From: Steromphala cineraria
Taxonomy: Eukaryota > Mollusca > Gastropoda > Trochida > Trochidae
Reading direction: 5' to 3'
DNA length: 64,000 bases
NCBI GenBank assembly: GCA_916613615.1
Contig: OU744720.1
Location: 2,521,749 to 2,585,748 of the forward strand
Both the position numbers and the translations under genes were made by a program. Positions 48,201-55,142 of this stretch are shown one piece after another. Under the pieces are notes generated by a model that was given only the letters and a program-made list of their open reading frames with translations, had not been told where the DNA came from and did no database searches. How positions within the stretch are numbered: position 1 is the first letter of the stretch; each line of letters opens with the position of its first letter.

Positions 48201-51120
48201 CTCGAACTTCGGCTAACAACATATTTTCAATTCCCATTGAAATGAGATGCCACACAAAGAGTATTTGTTTTATTTCCCTTTACTTTTTCCTCCATTTTAT
48301 GAAATTCCTGAAACCGAAATTGGGTTATTATACATCCTTCAATTTCCATTTATTTGGGATTTTTTTCATTTTTTACAATGGTACAGTTTGAACTGCAAAA
48401 TGTCAACCCTTGTGTGTATTGTTGAGATGCGCAACAAAGAACATTTAATTTATTTCAATTAACAGCTTTTACTAAAGATTCATACATTTTATGCAATTCC
48501 TGAAACCTATCACTGCAACTCCTCCAGGTACACAGACGAGTACCGGTTCTGCTGCCTGGCTAAAGGAGTGAGTGAGTGTCATCCCCAGCCTGACGAGTTC
48601 TCCTCCTGTGAAGACCTCATGTCCAACTACGTGCTCAGGGTCAGTATCTGGATCCTCGGGATGGTAGCCTCGTTTGGGAACCTACTTGTGATTGGCTGGA
48701 GAGCACGTGACCTGAGAGGAGGAAAGGTTCGATATCATCTGGTTGTACTCCCCGAAAGGATGTGTCTTTGATTATCATTAACTTTTTCAACCTTTTTCCA
48801 CCAAGATTGAAGAATTTTCTTTATTGGATAAGATTAGTTACCTTAAGAAGAACATAGCCAGAATATATATTGTAAGATAAATACGAGCTCGTACAACAGA
48901 AACAAAATATTTAATCGACTTCACTTTTCAAAAATGAAAAAAAGAGAAGAGCGATAATCATTGTCTGTCCATTGAGGACTTCTAACTATGTTCTTGAAGT
49001 TCTAGAAGTTGTCATTGTCCTTGCGACTGCTTTTCCTGACACAATATGCTCAATATTGCAGGTCCATTCCTTCCTCATCACTAATCTTGCTATCGGGGAC
49101 TTCTTCATGGGCGTGTACCTGATGATCATAGCCGTGGTGGACTCCTACTACCGCGGGGTCTACATCATCCACGACCGGATGTGGCGGGAGAGTGACTTGT
49201 GCCGGTTCGCGGGTTTCATCTCCACCTTCTCCAGTGAGCTGTCTGTCTTCACCTTGACAGTGATCACCCTAGACCGACTTATCTGCATCATCTTCCCGCT
49301 CAGACTCAAGAGACTGGGACTCAAGGAGGCGTCTGTCGTCATGTTCTTCGTGTGGATCCTCGTCTTCATCATGTCAACACTGCCCCTCATGGGCATGGAC
49401 TACTTTACCAACTTCTACGGAAGGTCGGGGGTGTGTCTGGCCCTCCACGTAACCCCCCTCCACCCCCCGGGATGGGAGTACTCCGTGGCTCTCTTCCTCG
49501 TCATCAACTTCATCTCATTTCTCGCCATCTTCCTCTCCTACCTGTGGATGTTCGTCGTCGCCAAGAGGACCAGGCGCGCTGTGCGGACCACAGAGTCCAA
49601 GTCGGACGCAGCCATGGCCAAGAGAATGACTCTCATAGTGATGACTGACTTCTTCTGTTGGGTTCCTATCATTCTGCTCGGCTTTGCTTCACTCGGAGGG
49701 GCCAGGGTCCCGCCACAGGTGCGTGTTCATCATTTATTCCAAACATCTCTTCTCCTAGCTTCCAGATAGTTTGTATGATGTAGTCGTAATGATGTATCTA
49801 CATGTAACTGTTAAATCGTTGACAATTTCAACGCAATTGTATTCAATTACACATGATTCCCATCAATATTTGAAAACTATCTGTGAAGAAAAGATCTGAT
49901 AAGTTAATGCAGCGGTGTAAAGAAAATGCATAAGATTCCCTGGTGGTCAAATGATGATTTTGCTGCAGGGGGTTGTTTAAACACAGTTTTTAGAATTTAT
50001 TATAACTCACTGGTAATAAATACCCAAAATCTTTAAAGAAAATTGACAATCAATAACGTGTCCTGAAGGCATCATTTCTCATATGTCGAAAATCTCAAGA
50101 TAGTACTGAATAATGAACTTAACCACTAATTTGGTAGCAGCACATCGGAACTTAAGAAAATATGAAGTTATTTGATCTCCTTTCGTATGTTAATTTGATC
50201 TTGTAATGACTTTAATTTGAGTCTAACTATGTGCAGGTATACGCGTGGATAGCGGTGTTCGTGCTTCCCCTCAACTCTGCCATCAACCCCGTGCTCTACA
50301 CCCTCTCCACCGCACCCTTCCTTGGCAACGTCAGGAGGCGGGCCTATCGCTTCAGGAAGTCCTTCATGAGCTCCTTTACTATGGACACAAAGCACAGCTA
50401 TGTCGGTGGGTATATGCTCTTAATACTTAAAAATGTGTTGTCTTTCGTTAGTTTCTTTACAATAAATTCAAAACTCAGCTTTGTCGGTGGGTATATACTC
50501 TTCTCATTTAGATTTGTTGTCTTTCATGAGTTCCTTACAAATGGACACAAAACACAGCTATGTCGGTGGGTATATGATGTTCTCATTTAACTTTTCAAGG
50601 GCAATTATAGTTGGTGTAGTAATCAAGTCGTTTGAAAAGAATAAAGAAGTTGGTATCCTTAGCATTTTCATGTATTCTTCTCATTAAGCTTTGTAGTATT
50701 ACACGAATCTTTTACAGTGGATACGAAACACAGCTATGTCAGTGGTTCTATAATTATCTACGTTTCTGGCTTAGCTTTGTCTTTCATATTCGTAATCTAC
50801 CTAGATTATTCACGGAATCTGACACCGCACAGACGCTGTTCAGATATAGGATTATATCCCGGAAATTCTATCGGCAGACTATTTTGGCCTCGTCCCTAAA
50901 GAATCCTTACGATTAACGCTCATACAAATACCATTGACATACAACTTATGGATACAATAAAATGCAGCTATCAATAATTCACGTCCTTCTATTTTCAGAT
51001 GATAGATCTACATCCGTTTGGGACAGGAAGTCTCCTTACAGGCACATGGATCTTATACGCATGCGCAGTATGAACAATAGATCGGATATGCAATCTCAGT
51101 CAGATCAGTCCGACTACTAA
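9583..51120 (+). CDS. GRL101-like LDLa/LRR G-protein-coupled receptor (24 joined exons, 5' end missing)
   Basis: A plasma-membrane receptor of the Lymnaea GRL101 / relaxin-receptor-like LGR class. The coding exons listed separately below join in frame from 9583 to the TAA at 51118-51120 and give about 1092 residues. Domain order: an acidic Ser-Glu stretch, 12 LDLa modules (one per exon), a cysteine LRR N-cap, about 8 leucine-rich repeats, a cysteine hinge (FCC...CEDLM), 7 TM helices with DRL after TM3, FCWVP in TM6 and NPVLY in TM7, and a Ser/Asp-rich tail. Every junction has GT/AG sites and matching phases (1-1 for LDLa, 2-2 for LRR, 0-0 within the 7TM part). From family knowledge, Lymnaea GRL101 also has 12 LDLa modules and a similar length. 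The first exon (start codon, signal peptide) was not found and may lie upstream of 9.5 kb or outside the window. The ligand is unknown. Confidence 0.93.
10123..10230 (+). CDS. Receptor exon: LDLa 2
   Basis: Acceptor ctcctgcag, donor gtgaga; 108 nt, phase 1-1. Canonical module: FQC, HC, RC and DDC cysteines and an acidic DGNDEKDC end expected to bind calcium. Confidence 0.92.
10652..10768 (+). CDS. Receptor exon: LDLa 3
   Basis: Acceptor gtgtttcag, donor gtgagt; 117 nt, phase 1-1. Six Cys; FKCDNHYC and the acidic NSDEST end are visible. Confidence 0.92.
11526..11648 (+). CDS. Receptor exon: LDLa 4
   Basis: Acceptor cacccccag, donor gtaatt (weaker than its neighbours); 123 nt, phase 1-1. Six Cys with FRCNNSQC and [10 protein letters not shown], an intact calcium-site pattern. 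Confidence 0.92.
12207..12305 (+). CDS. Receptor exon: LDLa 5, lacking Cys1 and Cys3
   Basis: Acceptor tatcaccag, donor gtgagt; 99 nt, phase 1-1, the shortest LDLa exon. It keeps LQC (C2), ICDG (C4) and DC (C5), with C6 formed across the junction to the next exon. There is no C1 ahead of LQC, and C3 is replaced by Tyr (NGLYV). Only the C1-C3 disulfide pair of the family is missing. The frame is intact, so this is divergence rather than obvious decay. Confidence 0.85.
12930..13043 (+). CDS. Receptor exon: LDLa 6, with two extra Cys
   Basis: Acceptor tatccag, donor gtaagt; 114 nt, phase 1-1. The first two bases complete the last Cys of LDLa 5. The module has its six canonical Cys plus two more near the calcium loop ([11 protein letters not shown]), where family members usually have Asp/Gly. 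Confidence 0.9.
13096..13205. repeat. Partial foldback-family copy
   Basis: It contains gaacaacttctttatttg and gcgacgtttcg in the spacing of the 25.1-kb element, plus a gctagaggttgg edge resembling its gcatttagaagttgg edge. The other arm is missing or diverged. Confidence 0.5.
13206..15424. other. Intron sequence, nothing recognised
   Basis: Part of the LDLa 6-7 intron; AT-rich, no repeats or coding signals that I can support. Confidence 0.5.
15425..16720. repeat. Pyrimidine-rich intronic tract with 48-bp minisatellite
   Basis: About 1.3 kb with strong C+T bias on +. From 15425 to 15665, imperfect units of about 65 bp repeat the acatttcttcc theme. From 15802 to 16250, about 9.5 copies of a 48-bp unit occur (cttgcttttatcccttactt ... 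ctccctcatg). Poly-C runs lie near 16584-16650. The unit length is a multiple of 3, so two frames stay open through the array (15781-16296, 15822-16304); these are not genes. Confidence 0.9.
18148..18310. repeat. Imperfect inverted repeat with a third direct partial copy
   Basis: The gggtctccaacttctaattt stretch at 18150 runs to gcgaggccc and is mirrored by ggggcctcgc...aaattagaagttggagaccc at 18213-18268. A further direct copy of the gttttattagcgaggccc part follows at about 18288-18306. Intronic; no coding potential seen. Confidence 0.65.
18607..18659. repeat. Perfect 25-bp hairpin with 3-base loop
   Basis: Arms 18607-18631 and 18635-18659 are exact inverted copies around TTC. The same gggggtttcag sequence borders both sides. 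It lies about 80 bp before the 18.74-kb foldback, in the intron between LDLa 6 and 7. Confidence 0.8.
18735..18842. repeat. Foldback MITE, about 45-bp arms
   Basis: The arms start gatgaaggcaatattatgg on the left and return as its complement on the right, differing by a small indel; the centre holds gtcgaaacgtcgcaaac and aataaagaagttg. Same signature family as the 25.1-kb copy. Confidence 0.75.
19175..19306 (+). CDS. Receptor exon: LDLa 7
   Basis: Acceptor ttgttgcag, donor gtatgt; 132 nt, phase 1-1. Six Cys, CDGDNNC and GSDEALC. It follows a 6.1-kb repeat-rich intron. Confidence 0.91.
19559..19922. mobile_element. TTAA-flanked MITE, copy 1
   Basis: The sequence TTAA then AGGGGCAGTAGCACGTTTTT on the left, and AAAACGTGCTACTGCCCCT then TTAA on the right. 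About 360 bp, non-coding. TTAA duplication is typical of piggyBac-type transposases. Confidence 0.8.
20262..20402 (+). CDS. Receptor exon: LDLa 8
   Basis: Acceptor gtgttccag, donor gtgagt; 141 nt, phase 1-1. Six Cys, with an enlarged first loop between C1 and C2 (Phe/Gly-rich); GDDERGC at the calcium end. Confidence 0.91.
21693..21809 (+). CDS. Receptor exon: LDLa 9
   Basis: Acceptor ctcctgcag, donor gtgcgt; 117 nt, phase 1-1. Canonical six Cys with FPCDNGAC and DRSDELGC. Confidence 0.92.
22370..22486 (+). CDS. Receptor exon: LDLa 10
   Basis: Acceptor cctccacag, donor gtcagt; 117 nt, phase 1-1. Six Cys, CDHWKDC and NSDERDC with complete acidic residues. Confidence 0.92.
22487..24334. other. 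Intron LDLa 10-11, nothing recognised
   Basis: 1.85 kb of AT-rich intron with no coding, repeat or RNA signal seen. Confidence 0.5.
24335..24466 (+). CDS. Receptor exon: LDLa 11, degenerate calcium loop
   Basis: Acceptor gctattgcag, donor gtcagt; 132 nt, phase 1-1. Six Cys and FRCQSGQC are kept, but the C4-C6 part reads as an enlarged loop with Asn, His and GSHLLDC instead of DGSDE, so Ca binding is probably lost. Confidence 0.9.
25077..25358. mobile_element. Foldback MITE with 80-bp arms and 12-bp flanking direct repeats
   Basis: Arms 25111-25190 and 25281-25360 are inverted copies with a single mismatch by eye; each contains aacttctttattg and acgacgtttctgg. The sequence ttaagcgggatt occurs at 25065-25076 and again at 25359-25370, flanking the element like a target-site duplication. 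Both strands therefore show mirror-image short reading frames, which are not genes. Confidence 0.8.
26915..27034 (+). CDS. Receptor exon: LDLa 12
   Basis: Acceptor aattccag, donor gtgagt; 120 nt, phase 1-1. Six Cys, FKCRNSYC, then CDNKIDC and WDEADC. It is followed by a 7.4-kb intron holding retrotransposon remnants. Confidence 0.91.
27190..28428 (-). pseudogene. Non-LTR retrotransposon 3' remnant (a)
   Basis: Two overlapping - strand frames (28150-28428, 27675-28193) read a late reverse-transcriptase/linker region ([16 protein letters not shown], then [19 protein letters not shown]). The 3' end is gccataggcccagtc plus a (TTGA)n tail at about 27191-27224 (caat units on +). The frame shifts near 28170 and decays after 27675. 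Intronic, not a host gene. Confidence 0.75.
28421..29798 (+). pseudogene. Non-LTR retrotransposon 3' remnant (b), head-to-head with (a)
   Basis: The frame 28421-28957 contains the reverse-transcriptase catalytic box [11 protein letters not shown]; 28960-29694 continues the C-terminal region and ends with a CTLC...H...C knuckle typical of LINE C-termini. The two frames are split by a stop at 28957. The 3' end is actataggcctgaggcctc plus a (TTGA)n tail ending at 29798. It is 5'-truncated. Its protein is clearly related to remnant (a) but substantially diverged, so it is a different subfamily. Confidence 0.8.
29799..30329 (-). pseudogene. Non-LTR retrotransposon reverse-transcriptase fragment (c)
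   Basis: The - strand reads [17 protein letters not shown] (30048-30110 region), then after a frameshift an [17 protein letters not shown] catalytic box near 29955, then [13 protein letters not shown] up to about 29800. Its last residues overlap the start of remnant (a) in family alignment, so it is not simply the same copy interrupted. Confidence 0.7.
30385..31012. mobile_element. TTAA MITE relative, diverged and longer (copy 2)
   Basis: Starts aaagaggcagtaacacag and ends gcgtgataccgcccctttag; the right part (from about 30700) matches the 45.58-kb copy (aaggtgatgtcaggaaaatg, gttccaattgaaagacaatg). The left 300 bp is extra. Confidence 0.55.
31847..31915. repeat. 29-bp AT-rich tandem repeat
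   Basis: The sequence aatgcatttaaatgcatttt is repeated at 31847, 31876 and (partial) 31905; each unit is itself palindromic. Confidence 0.8.
32879..33045. repeat. Foldback repeat with Pol III B-box-like motif, copy 1
   Basis: Terminal complements gattaaaatcga / tcgattttaatc with inner acgaggaa / ttccttgg. The - strand contains GGTTCGAATCC, matching the tRNA-type B box. No full tRNA fold could be drawn, so it is not called a tRNA. Confidence 0.55.
34434..34548 (+). CDS. Receptor exon: LRR N-terminal cap
   Basis: Acceptor attctacag; 115 nt, phase 1 in and phase 2 out. It has four Cys in an LRRNT arrangement ([12 protein letters not shown]...MNC) followed by NLTAVPD. The in-frame donor is gt at 34549 (GTAGGT), which avoids the TAG that read-through would meet. 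A second GT lies 4 nt further on, and the 41-bp minisatellite begins immediately after. Confidence 0.88.
34554..36285. repeat. 41-bp minisatellite, about 40 copies
   Basis: Unit: aataaaccagtgtcatactg followed by taaccttccctcttccttcag. It begins 6 bases into the intron after the LRR N-cap exon. Copies vary mainly in the pyrimidine part (ccccctttctttag, tatcctcttcctttag, ttccctctaccttcag), suggesting ordered higher-order variants. There are no unique spacers, so it is not a CRISPR array. Confidence 0.95.
36286..37635. other. Rest of the N-cap to LRR 1 intron
   Basis: Begins with two diverged ctgccaaagtggta / attgccaaagtggtatcacg copies (about 36290-36420); otherwise AT-rich, no feature supported. 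Confidence 0.45.
37636..37704 (+). CDS. Receptor exon: LRR 1
   Basis: Acceptor atggcag, donor gtgagt; 69 nt, phase 2-2. The joined sequence fits LxLxxNxLxxIxxxxFxxLxxL (GHNKLNI, NTFADM). Confidence 0.88.
37943..38046. repeat. Foldback MITE, 24-bp perfect arms
   Basis: Arms 37943-37966 and 38023-38046 are exact inverted copies (tgctgaggaatatatggatg...). The interior holds aacttcttt and gcgacgtttcga, the signature shared with copies at 13.1, 18.8, 25.1, 58.1 and 63.0 kb. Confidence 0.75.
38088..38789 (+). pseudogene. Inverted, truncated copy of the three-exon mini-gene
   Basis: This is the left-arm mirror image of the 38950-39824 gene, with the same exon ends and splice signals: exon 1 38088-38113, exon 2 38424-38586 (21 nt shorter, still in frame) and exon 3 from 38718. 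Exon 3 stops at TAG 38787-38789, right after the first His of the finger (QHII, stop), so the C-terminal half is lost. Conservation of exon borders in both arms suggests duplication by inversion of one gene. Confidence 0.5.
38950..39824 (-). CDS. Predicted three-exon mini-gene inside a foldback element, zinc-finger-like
   Basis: Three exons on the - strand join in phase to 144 residues: 39799-39824 (ATG at 39822-39824, donor GTAGGT), 39306-39489 (acceptor ttggttcag, donor GTAATA) and 38950-39174 (acceptor ctgttgcag, stop TAA at 38950). The last exon has CCRC, eight residues, then HIIDH, a C-x2-C-x8-H-x3-H pattern like a C2H2 finger, followed by an acidic/hydrophobic C-terminus. The middle exon repeats an LDMEGT motif. 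The gene lies in the right arm of a large inverted repeat within intron LRR1-LRR2 of the receptor, antisense to it. I do not recognise the family; a captured host gene fragment or an element-encoded gene are both possible. Confidence 0.5.
40852..41843. mobile_element. Pearl/Helitron-like non-autonomous element B (reverse orientation)
   Basis: The terminal complements are atgcccccg (40854-40862) and cgggggcat (41833-41841). On the - strand it begins with the hairpin cccccg...cggggg, then (GTCC)n (41741-41792 on +), then core repeats of about 145 bp marked by gctcgctgtgtcaaggtcaa at 40873, 41166, 41308 and 41600 and by interleaved gtcaaatatcatggtgtcat units. Internal (GGAC)n blocks also occur. 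The long + frames through it are repeat artefacts. Confidence 0.65.
41962..42033 (+). CDS. Receptor exon: LRR 2
   Basis: Acceptor cactgcag, donor gtatgt; 72 nt, phase 2-2. One 24-residue [19 protein letters not shown] then NLWRLAEL. Confidence 0.92.
43495..43566 (+). CDS. Receptor exon: LRR 3
   Basis: Acceptor ctccaccag, donor gtaagt; 72 nt, phase 2-2. LRR with [10 protein letters not shown] and ATFYGLSGL. Confidence 0.92.
43834..43905 (+). CDS. Receptor exon: LRR 4
   Basis: Acceptor ctgtttcag, donor gtgagt; 72 nt, phase 2-2. LRR with [18 protein letters not shown]. Confidence 0.92.
45061..45135 (+). CDS. Receptor exon: LRR 5
   Basis: Acceptor atgttacag, donor gtacgt; 75 nt, phase 2-2, a 25-residue LRR ([20 protein letters not shown]), one residue longer than its neighbours. 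Confidence 0.91.
45441..45512 (+). CDS. Receptor exon: LRR 6
   Basis: Acceptor ctacccag, donor gtgagt; 72 nt, phase 2-2. [19 protein letters not shown] is a classic extracellular LRR. Confidence 0.92.
45581..45944. mobile_element. TTAA-flanked MITE, copy 3 (inverted body)
   Basis: Same ends as the 19.56-kb copy (TTAAAGGGGCAGTAACACG ... CGTGCTACTGCCCCTTTAA), with the body in opposite orientation (aaggtgatgtcaggaaaatg near the left end). Confidence 0.8.
47661..47729 (+). CDS. Receptor exon: LRR 7
   Basis: Acceptor ttgtttcag, donor gtaagt; 69 nt, phase 2-2. [16 protein letters not shown] then LRKLQTL. Confidence 0.92.
48528..48726 (+). CDS. Receptor exon: cysteine hinge and TM1
   Basis: Acceptor cctccag, donor gttcga (off consensus beyond GT); 199 nt, phase 2 in and phase 0 out. 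The LGR/GRL101-type hinge has FCC, SEC and SSCEDLM; TM1 has the GN motif ([14 protein letters not shown]). Confidence 0.9.
49062..49718 (+). CDS. Receptor exon: TM2 to TM6
   Basis: Acceptor atattgcag, donor gtgcgt; 657 nt, phase 0-0. TM2 is [14 protein letters not shown]3 has the conserved extracellular Cys (DLCRF) and ends in DRL instead of DRY. ECL2 has the partner Cys (GVCLAL). TM5 leads into a basic third loop (AKRTRRAVR), and TM6 carries FCWVP. Confidence 0.95.
50237..50405 (+). CDS. Receptor exon: TM7 and proximal tail
   Basis: Acceptor atgtgcag; 169 nt, phase 0 in and phase 1 out. It codes TM7 with [10 protein letters not shown], then a basic helix-8-like stretch. The donor chosen is gtgggt at 50406 because it joins in frame to the terminal exon. 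Without splicing the frame continues to a stop near 50590, giving an alternative tail. Confidence 0.88.
50363..50752. repeat. Four degenerate copies of the TM7-exon 3' end
   Basis: The segment atggacacaaagcacagcta then tgtcggtgggtat at the exon border recurs at about 50450-50500, 50523-50575 and 50699-50752. Copies 2 and 3 keep the gtgggt donor, and copy 4 is preceded by tcttttacag. They lie between the last two receptor exons. Confidence 0.75.
50999..51120 (+). CDS. Receptor terminal exon: cytoplasmic tail and stop
   Basis: Acceptor tattttcag; 122 coding nt entered in phase 1, ending in TAA at 51118-51120. It codes a polar tail rich in Ser, Asp, Arg and Met (many possible phosphorylation sites). 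No AATAAA was seen close downstream, so the 3' end of the transcript is not placed. Confidence 0.85.
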
Positions 51121-51919
51121 CATCACGTGACCACTGAATACAGTGACTATATCTTTGTACATTGTCGATGAATGTGATAATTATTATATCTAACATTTTA
51201 TTGAGGCCAGTGTGGTATTTTCAACATAAAGTGCGCTTTATAACGATTTTAACACTGAAATATTGTTTGTGTCAAATAATCAAATTGTTTGTTTTCCTTC
51301 TGATAGACATGTTGAAGAAACGTCTCATTTTGTATATATCAAACACTTATATTCAGTTACGTGTCAATAGAATATTCTTATTATGAGAGATAGCAAGATT
51401 TGAGTATCGCCCTAAGTCCAAATAGTGAAAACAACCCGTCGACTCGTCTTGTTTATTGTTTATATCGACTGGACGTTAACAACAATGTATCAATTACGCT
51501 CTGGTGTTACATGTTATTGGCGATTGTTATTGTTACAGTTCATGCTATAAATAATGCTTTATTACTTAGTTATTTATATGTATTGTGTTATTTATGATTA
51601 TATTCGAACTGATATGAAGCCCATTGTTTTATCAATCATACAGGATTTTGACATTGCGTTACAAAAGTTTGACTGTTTCTGGTGATTTAAATCATAGCCT
51701 TGACAATTGAATTTTTTATTTCAAAACGTAGTATAAGGTATTCCTAAAATTGAATCTTAAGAAGTTATGATATTGTACACTTTCTTCTCACCGTGTGGTG
51801 AAAATCATATTCAAACACGAAATGACAATATCAACTTTATGTACATGTATTCTAGAACATATGTCTACGGCCTCTTCTACTGCCACCCGTCAGTTGTCAG
51901 GGATCATATATGCCAAATT

Positions 51920-52276
51920 TTAAAGGGGCAGTAGCACGTTTTTTGACAATTTTATACTTTAAATTTTTCACTGTAAATTGAATGTAAATGTAATATTTTG
52001 ACAGTGTCAAAAATCTCATTAGACAAGCCAATCATCCATAGTCAGAGGACAAAGTATGAAGATTAACATAAAATCCATTGGCGGCCATTTTGTGTGAACA
52101 CCTTTAATTCATTTTGTGTAAGAAAAAGGAATCGCATGGCTAAACTTTACGTTATATATTTGAATTATTACTGCTCCATTTAGTTTAAATACATTGTCCT
52201 TCAATTGGAACCATTAATTTTCATTTTCTTGACATCACCTTATATTGCCCCTAAAAACGTGCTACTGTCCCTTTAA
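51920..52276. mobile_element. TTAA-flanked MITE, copy 4
   Basis: TTAAAGGGGCAGTAGCACG ... CGTGCTACTGTCCCTTTAA, body in the same orientation as the 19.56-kb copy and very similar to it. It lies about 800 bp past the receptor stop codon. Confidence 0.8.
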
Positions 52277-55142
52277 TATGTGTGATGTTTGAATTTATAA
52301 TATGATTAAAAATGCAAATGATGATCGTATCTAAGAAAAACCCTATGTGATAGAAATCACGGATTGGCCCTTCCAAGCGACAAATTTGTGTTAACAGTTT
52401 ACATAAACCTCTAATTAATAATAACTATGATAAACAGAATAACAATTAATAACTTTGATAAATTGTTCTGTTAGCGCTGTTTTCATTGGCGTACTACTGA
52501 CTTGCTGAAAATTAAAATTGTGTTGGTTATCATCAGAATAGTGTACGATATAAAGTGGTATTTGCTTTGAATTACATTATATTGTGAAAAAACATGTGTA
52601 ATTTGTTGTTGTCAAAGCAACATAAAATATTATGAAGACAAGTCTATCAGCAAATTGGGAGTTGTTGTCCAACTAGCATTATCTTCATTGTCTTCGCTAA
52701 TTGTGATACCAAGCTCCATGACAAGTTTGATATTGTACATAAAAATAGTTTGTCGGGACAGTCAGGAGAAGACAGAACATATATTATGTATATCACTGCA
52801 GGCTCCAAGATTCAAACGATGTTGGTGTGAGGATTTTATGAATGCTTCTTATGAAGACATTGAACCTAATTTACTAATGTGTTTTGGCACATAATAGATT
52901 GAAAATAATCAATATCTGAAAGTTTGAACAACGAAAATAAAAAAACATTCTGTATATCCATAATTTATTGATTTAGTGGCGGTGATTTGTTAAAACTATT
53001 GTGTATATTCCTTTAAGATATTGATTATTTTCAATTTCCTGTACTTTAGCGTCCCGTTGTTTATGCAGTAACTCAAGCACACGTTATTGATTTATTGTTT
53101 TGAAACAGATGACAAATAGTAACGTATATCGTTGCTGTTGTCGTTGCCTTATAAGCAGTTTTCTAATGAAACATAATTCGTGTAAGATTGACAAGCTGCA
53201 GCAAATGCTGTTACTTCCGTTATTTATTGAAAATGAGTTTTTAAATTGAAAATATTTTATCACTCAGAGGGGACATTTTTATTTAATGAAAAATCTCTGC
53301 AAAAGTTGAATGTTTTTTAAGTGTAAAGCGTAGTCCTATAAGTCGTTATTTCACCGTATTCTTGAGGGTCCACAATGCTGACGTGTTCTAAATTTAACAA
53401 AGTTTTACTTTTAAAGTGTCTGTATCAAACCTGTATAGTACATTTCATATTAAATCTGGACGCGGTAATAATACTTGCGAATTGAGACACTATGATAATA
53501 TCGATCCTAAGGTTGGTTGTTATCTGGGGGATGCGGGCCAGTCAAGGTCGCGTGTTGTTTATCATAGAGTACTATCAACACGCTTGTATCGATGTATTTC
53601 ATGATAAAATGTTTTTGGTCCATCCATTATATTTGTGCAATATACCAAATATTAAACCCGGTAATGTTGCGATCATCTTATACCTTCATAACGGAAGTAT
53701 AGAGACCGTTTCAGAACTGATTGTGTATGGTCAACGGTAACAATCGTCTTGTTTTTTTTATGTATGATATAAATACGTTGCTTTACTCTTAATAAAGTTG
53801 TTCCCGACATTACAAACATTTCATTTACGATCTGACAAAAAGAAATCAACCTTATACTAGGCTCCTCTAAAGACATTGATTGGGTTGAAGCGCGTATAAA
53901 ATCTGAATGTCCAAACAGTATTGGCTTCCAGGGGGCTTGTCATATTCGATGTACATGATCTATTAATTATTCCTAAAATATTTCATTTATAACAAGAAAG
54001 GTTGTGTTCTTTGTTTGTCAATCCTTTAGAAATAATCCATGTTAAATCATAGTGACGGACAACGGATTGATTAACCAATTTTCTATAAAGTTGTTCAAGG
54101 TAACCACATATTAAAGCATTGTTAAGCTAACTGAAGTCTGCATTATCTTGAGTGATGGTTCAGTCGATGTGATGTTTTGTACTTTAATGCTCAAAATAAA
54201 GCTCTATTTTATAAAAGATAATGACATTTTTTGCTTTTTGTCTGTATTACTCGAAGTTGCATTGTGCTTCCAAAGTTCCCAGAACAATTTTCAAATCACA
54301 ACAGCTAGTTTTAAAGACACTCCCAACCAAATTAACACGGTACGAACAATTTTATTTAAACATTTTCTCAAAATACATAGATTGTGCACATTAGTCCAAC
54401 TGAAACTCTCTTCGAAAGTTGAGTGTAATATCAATTCCGGATGTTCTAAAATTACCTCTTTTCATCTAAATTGCAGATAACACAACCCAAAGAAATTCCA
54501 TCTTACAGACAGTTATTAATGGTGTAAAAATCTGTTGAAAAATCAGCTATTGAGAATTGATGCTGTTCTCGTCGCTTTTATTTAGTCAAGACACCGTGCA
54601 GATTTATATTTGAGAGAATCGATAGATTGCAATTTGTAACGCAATACGTTTTCTGTATCGCAATATATTGCATATACATAAATATGGGACGATAGCCATC
54701 TTTATTGATAAGGGAACTATTTCTTCTCACCTGTGGCGTTCTGTGAAGGAAATAAACCCTATCAATCTACTTAGGAGCTTATCTACGTTTATTAGTGGTT
54801 CAAACAGTTGGAGGCACCTAATGGCAGTTATGCAGTGTTATTATTGTAAGGAAGCCAACTGAAAACTGTAGGATACTTATTTAGACGCGAAGTGATTAGA
54901 GTAGTACATACGATAATATACTGCAGACCATAAATAAGGGAACTGACGAAATGTCAGAGAACATGTAGTTGTTCTATATGTTAACTAAATAAAATTCGGG
55001 CACGTTGAGATTGAAAACTGTCGTCTAGTTATTGAGCATAATTCGCAAGTAATACCACGTGGTGATTTGAAAATATTAGTTGAGCAATTAGTCAATTGAA
55101 TGAGATATTTGTGTCTAGGTCTTGTCGATATTGATCAATTTA
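52277..55142. other. Intergenic, nothing recognised
   Basis: AT-rich sequence between the receptor and the GT61 gene. It has only short frames without domains. Candidate poly(A) signals such as aataaa at about 53790 are too far from the receptor stop to assign. Confidence 0.45.

Noticed and set aside
49160..49648. Frames on the opposite strand and in another frame over the 7TM exon
   Set aside because: They are shadows of the GC-richer receptor exon; the + frame with TM motifs and matched splice phases is the real one.
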